Assembly: GCA_050084985.1 (NCBI GenBank)
Contig: JBITNC010000001.1
Location: 91,078,001-91,142,000 of the forward strand
Direction of reading: 5' to 3'
DNA from: Nageia nagi
Lineage: Eukaryota; Pinophyta
Length of the DNA: 64,000 nt
Position 1 is the first letter of the stretch; each line of letters starts with the position of its first letter. A model generated the notes under the pieces. The model saw only the letters and a program-made list of their open reading frames with translations, was not told the DNA's origin and did no database searches. The translations under genes and the position numbers were made by a program. Shown here piece by piece: positions 61,325-64,000 of the stretch.

Positions 61325-64000
61325 TCAAACTTCACTCCCCCTTGAGGGCAACTTCACCAACCCGAGAGAATCCCTAAGCTTGCTGAATTGAGCTTTAGGA
61401 AGGGGCTTGGTGAATAGATCAGTGGAGTTTTCAGTAGATGGACAATACTCCAAGTGTATGATGTCATCTAGAACCTTCTCCCTGATAAAATGGGCTTAGA
61501 TTTCCACATGTTTGGTTCTCTAATGGAACACAGGATTCTTAGCCAAAGAGATAGCTGATTGATTGGCTGAAGAAATAAGAGATGGGCCATTTTGCTTATA
61601 CCCAATTTCGTTCAGAAGATGCCTTAGCCAAATAGCTTCTTGGGCAGCAATAGACATGGCTCGATATTCGGCTTCGGTGGTAGAAAGAGTCACAGTAGGT
61701 TGCTTCTTGGAAGCCCAAGAGATAGCACCTGTACCAATGCTGAACACATATGCAAAGGTTGATTTTCTATCATCTCTATCTCCCCCATAATCAGAATTTG
61801 AGAACCCTGAGAGAACAATTAAGGGCACTTTGGAATACTTAAGAGCGAGATCCTTTGTCCCTGCCACATACCTCAAGATTTACTTCACAGCATTGAGGTG
61901 TTCAACAAATGGTTTTTGCATGAATCGTGCCATCAGATTCACTGCAAAGGCAATATCAGGACAAGAGATAGTCAGATACAGAAGACTACCGATCAATTGC
62001 CTATAAGTTGTAGCATCAGCCAACTGTGAATCTGAGCTCAATGGTACAACAATTCCAAGAGAAACAGGTATTGTAGCATATCTACACTCCTCCATTCCAA
62101 ACTTTTGTAAGATGTCTGATATATACTTAGATTGACTAAGATAAGTACAATCTTTGTGTTGGTATACTTGCATCCCAAGATAGTAATGCAATAGACCTAG
62201 ATCAGTCATTTCAAATGTTGCCTTTAGTTTGGATATGCACTCTTGGATTATTTCAATATTGTTGCTTGTTATGAGAATATCATCCACATAAAGGAGAATT
62301 AAGACCACGTCTTTTCCTTGATTGAGTACATAGAGATCTGAGTTAGAAAAGCACTTGGAAAAACCAATATCTGTAAAGAATCCTGAAATTTTCTTGTACC
62401 ATGCTCTAGGTGCTTGTTTAAGTCCATACAAAGACTTCTTTAGTTTGCACACAAGAGACTCTTTTCCTTCTGGAATAAATCCTTCTGGTTGATTCATGTA
62501 GATTTCTACATCCAAGTCACCATTGAGAAATGCACTCTTGACATCAAGTTGGAAAACTTTCCATCCTTGAACTACAGAAAGAGCAAGGATTATCCTAACA
62601 GTAGGCATCTTGGCCACAGGAGCAAAGGTTTCCTCATAATCAATACTATATCTCTGAGCAAATCCTTTGGCCACTAACCTTGCTTTGTATTTTTCAACTT
62701 CTCCATCAGAATTATACTTGACCTTGTATATCCATTTATTTCCAATCACATTTTTCTCATTGGGATAAGGAACCAAATCCCAAGTTTCATTTTTCATGAG
62801 TGCCTCATACTCAACTTTCATAGCTTCCATCCAACACTCTTGCTTGGAAGCTTCTTTGAATGTTGATGGCTCATTCATATTATCAATTTTGGCAAATAAG
62901 GATTTATTCAAGGTCATACTCCTTGTAATTCTCTGAGCTGGAGAATTTTGCTCTTATGATGACTTCCCTACATGATCATTCAACCAGTTAGGTGCAGGCG
63001 TGGAATCATCTGAATCAGACACCTCAGCATGAGAAGTCGTATCCTCAGGAAGTTCATTGAACTTGACATCCCTAGAAACAAAGACTATTTTATGGGATGA
63101 GGAGTAGAGCCTGTAACCTCTATGCTAATTATCATACCCCACAAAGATGCATTTTTTTTATCTTTTATCTAGCTTCTTTCTTTTCTCTGAGGTAATGAAG
63201 GCAAATGCATCACATCCAAAGACCCTGAAGTGTGAGATGTTAGGTTTCTTTCCTATCCATGCTTCATACGGAGTTTTTCCTATAACTGCTTTAGTAGGAC
63301 ACCTATTTAGGGTGTGAATAGCAGTGTGAACAACTTCTCCCCATAAGAAACTAGGAAGGTTACCCAACATGCATCTTGCCATTTCCATAATGGTGCGATT
63401 CTTCCTTTCAGCAACTCCATTTTGCTGAGGGGTGTATGGGATTATGAATTACCGCTTGATCCCATGTTTAACATAATAGTCGTTAAACTCATTGCTATTA
63501 TACTCACCCCCATTATCAGATCTCAGCATTTTGATCTTGAAATTAGTTTAATTTTCAATAAGTGCCTTGAAGTCTTTAAATCGGTCAAAAGTTTGATCCT
63601 TGTGCTCAAGTAGATAACCAAATGTCATCCTACTGAAGTCATCAATGAAGGTCAGAACATAAGAAGCTCCCCTAGAGACTTAGTCTGAAATGGACCCATC
63701 AAATCTGAATGCACAAGCTGAAGAGGACAAGTAGCCCGAGTTGCCTTATCTTTTTCAAACTTTTGCCTATTCATCTTTCCTAGAATGCACCTTTCACAGA
63801 GACCAATTGTGGGTGAAATATTAGGTAAACCTTCCACAAGTGCTTAGTTTTCATATCTTGAATACTCTTATGGTTAAGGTGCCCTAATCGTTGATGCCAA
63901 ATATTACTATTTGAACAAATATTTGCAGCAAGACAAATCTTTGAAGGTACTTGATCCACAATATAAAGGTCATCCTTTACTGATCCTTTCATCAAGGTGG
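61325..64000 (-). pseudogene. pol: Copia V pol (partial, best preserved)
   Basis: From the window edge inward: GAG-pre-integrase (WHQRLGHLNHKS), integrase (CILGKMNRQKF; SDLMGPFQTKSLG) with the shared stop as TAA at 63449-63451, then TPQQNG intact, and TAIHTLNRCPTKAV. The RT is open for 345 codons (62917-61880), with NKWIYKVKYN, LDVKSAFLNGDLDV at about residues 124-137, KKSLYGLKQAPRAWY and YVDD at residues 210-213, all as expected for active copia RT. RNaseH follows after a Gln-to-TAA change (61877), with SNSDYGGDRDDRKST and WASKKQPTVTLSTTEAEYRA intact, then two more stops, ending GLVKLPSRGSEV at 61325. Only a handful of changes separate RT/RNaseH from an intact frame. Confidence 0.85.

Larger units (their letters stand above)
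59778..64000 (-). mobile_element. Copia V: Ty1/copia element, runs off the window
   Basis: The 3' LTR (59778-60278), purine tract, hairpin array and gag-pol from RNaseH back to GAG-pre-integrase are present; gag and the 5' LTR lie beyond 64000. Its LTR differs from that of Copia II-IV, and its coding region is the best preserved. Confidence 0.85.

Noticed and set aside
1-64000. Organellar insertions, tRNA or rRNA genes, and intact host genes
   Set aside because: None was recognised by eye; a profile search would be needed to exclude weak or short examples.

Overview
The window looks like nuclear intergenic DNA of a vascular plant. It is very AT-rich, no intact host gene or rRNA/tRNA gene was recognised, and almost every recognisable coding trace belongs to LTR retrotransposons or to broken gene fragments. 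The primer-binding sites (initiator-Met tRNA type), plant-style Ty1/copia polyproteins, a PPR fragment and a plant-mobile-domain (PMD) fragment all point to a land plant. The old, heavily mutated and nested elements would suit a large slow-turnover genome such as a gymnosperm, but the sequence does not prove that.

Left part (1-14.7 kb): an LTR and the 3' part of a Ty3/gypsy-like element on the minus strand (G1, 820 to about 4.8 kb) with one surviving acidic ORF; an unidentified broken plus-strand ORF (5089-5574); a complete 1.8-kb miniature LTR element with perfect target-site duplications and no coding capacity (10056-11848); and a triplicated PPR-gene fragment (13.5-14.0 kb).

Middle (14.7-23 kb): a second gypsy-like element (G2, plus strand) related to G1. 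It has both LTRs and a decayed gag, but no protease, reverse transcriptase or integrase. In their place lies a broken PMD gene in the opposite direction that still has a recognisable spliceosomal intron.

Right part (23.6-64 kb): five Ty1/copia elements. Copia I (plus, 24.1-32.5 kb) has both LTRs and is bordered by a duplicated 0.55-kb flank. Copia II (plus, starting at 36829) is split by Copia III (minus, 41333-59440), which is itself split by Copia IV (minus, 49655-58819, TSD GATTT). Copia II resumes at 59441 and is split again at 59778 by Copia V (minus), which runs off the window and keeps the best reverse transcriptase. All five encode gag-protease-integrase-RT-RNaseH in the usual copia order, all with stops and frameshifts.

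The most interesting signals are in the copia family: (a) the same in-frame stop codon inside integrase in all five copies; (b) an array of stem-loops between the RNaseH stop and the 3' LTR, whose stems show compensatory base changes between repeat units; (c) unusually long leaders, mostly 2.5-3.4 kb, that carry a conserved antisense ORF; (d) a GC-rich palindromic minisatellite and a foreign-looking 0.12-kb insert in Copia I. All identifications come from reading motifs by eye; no database search was run.
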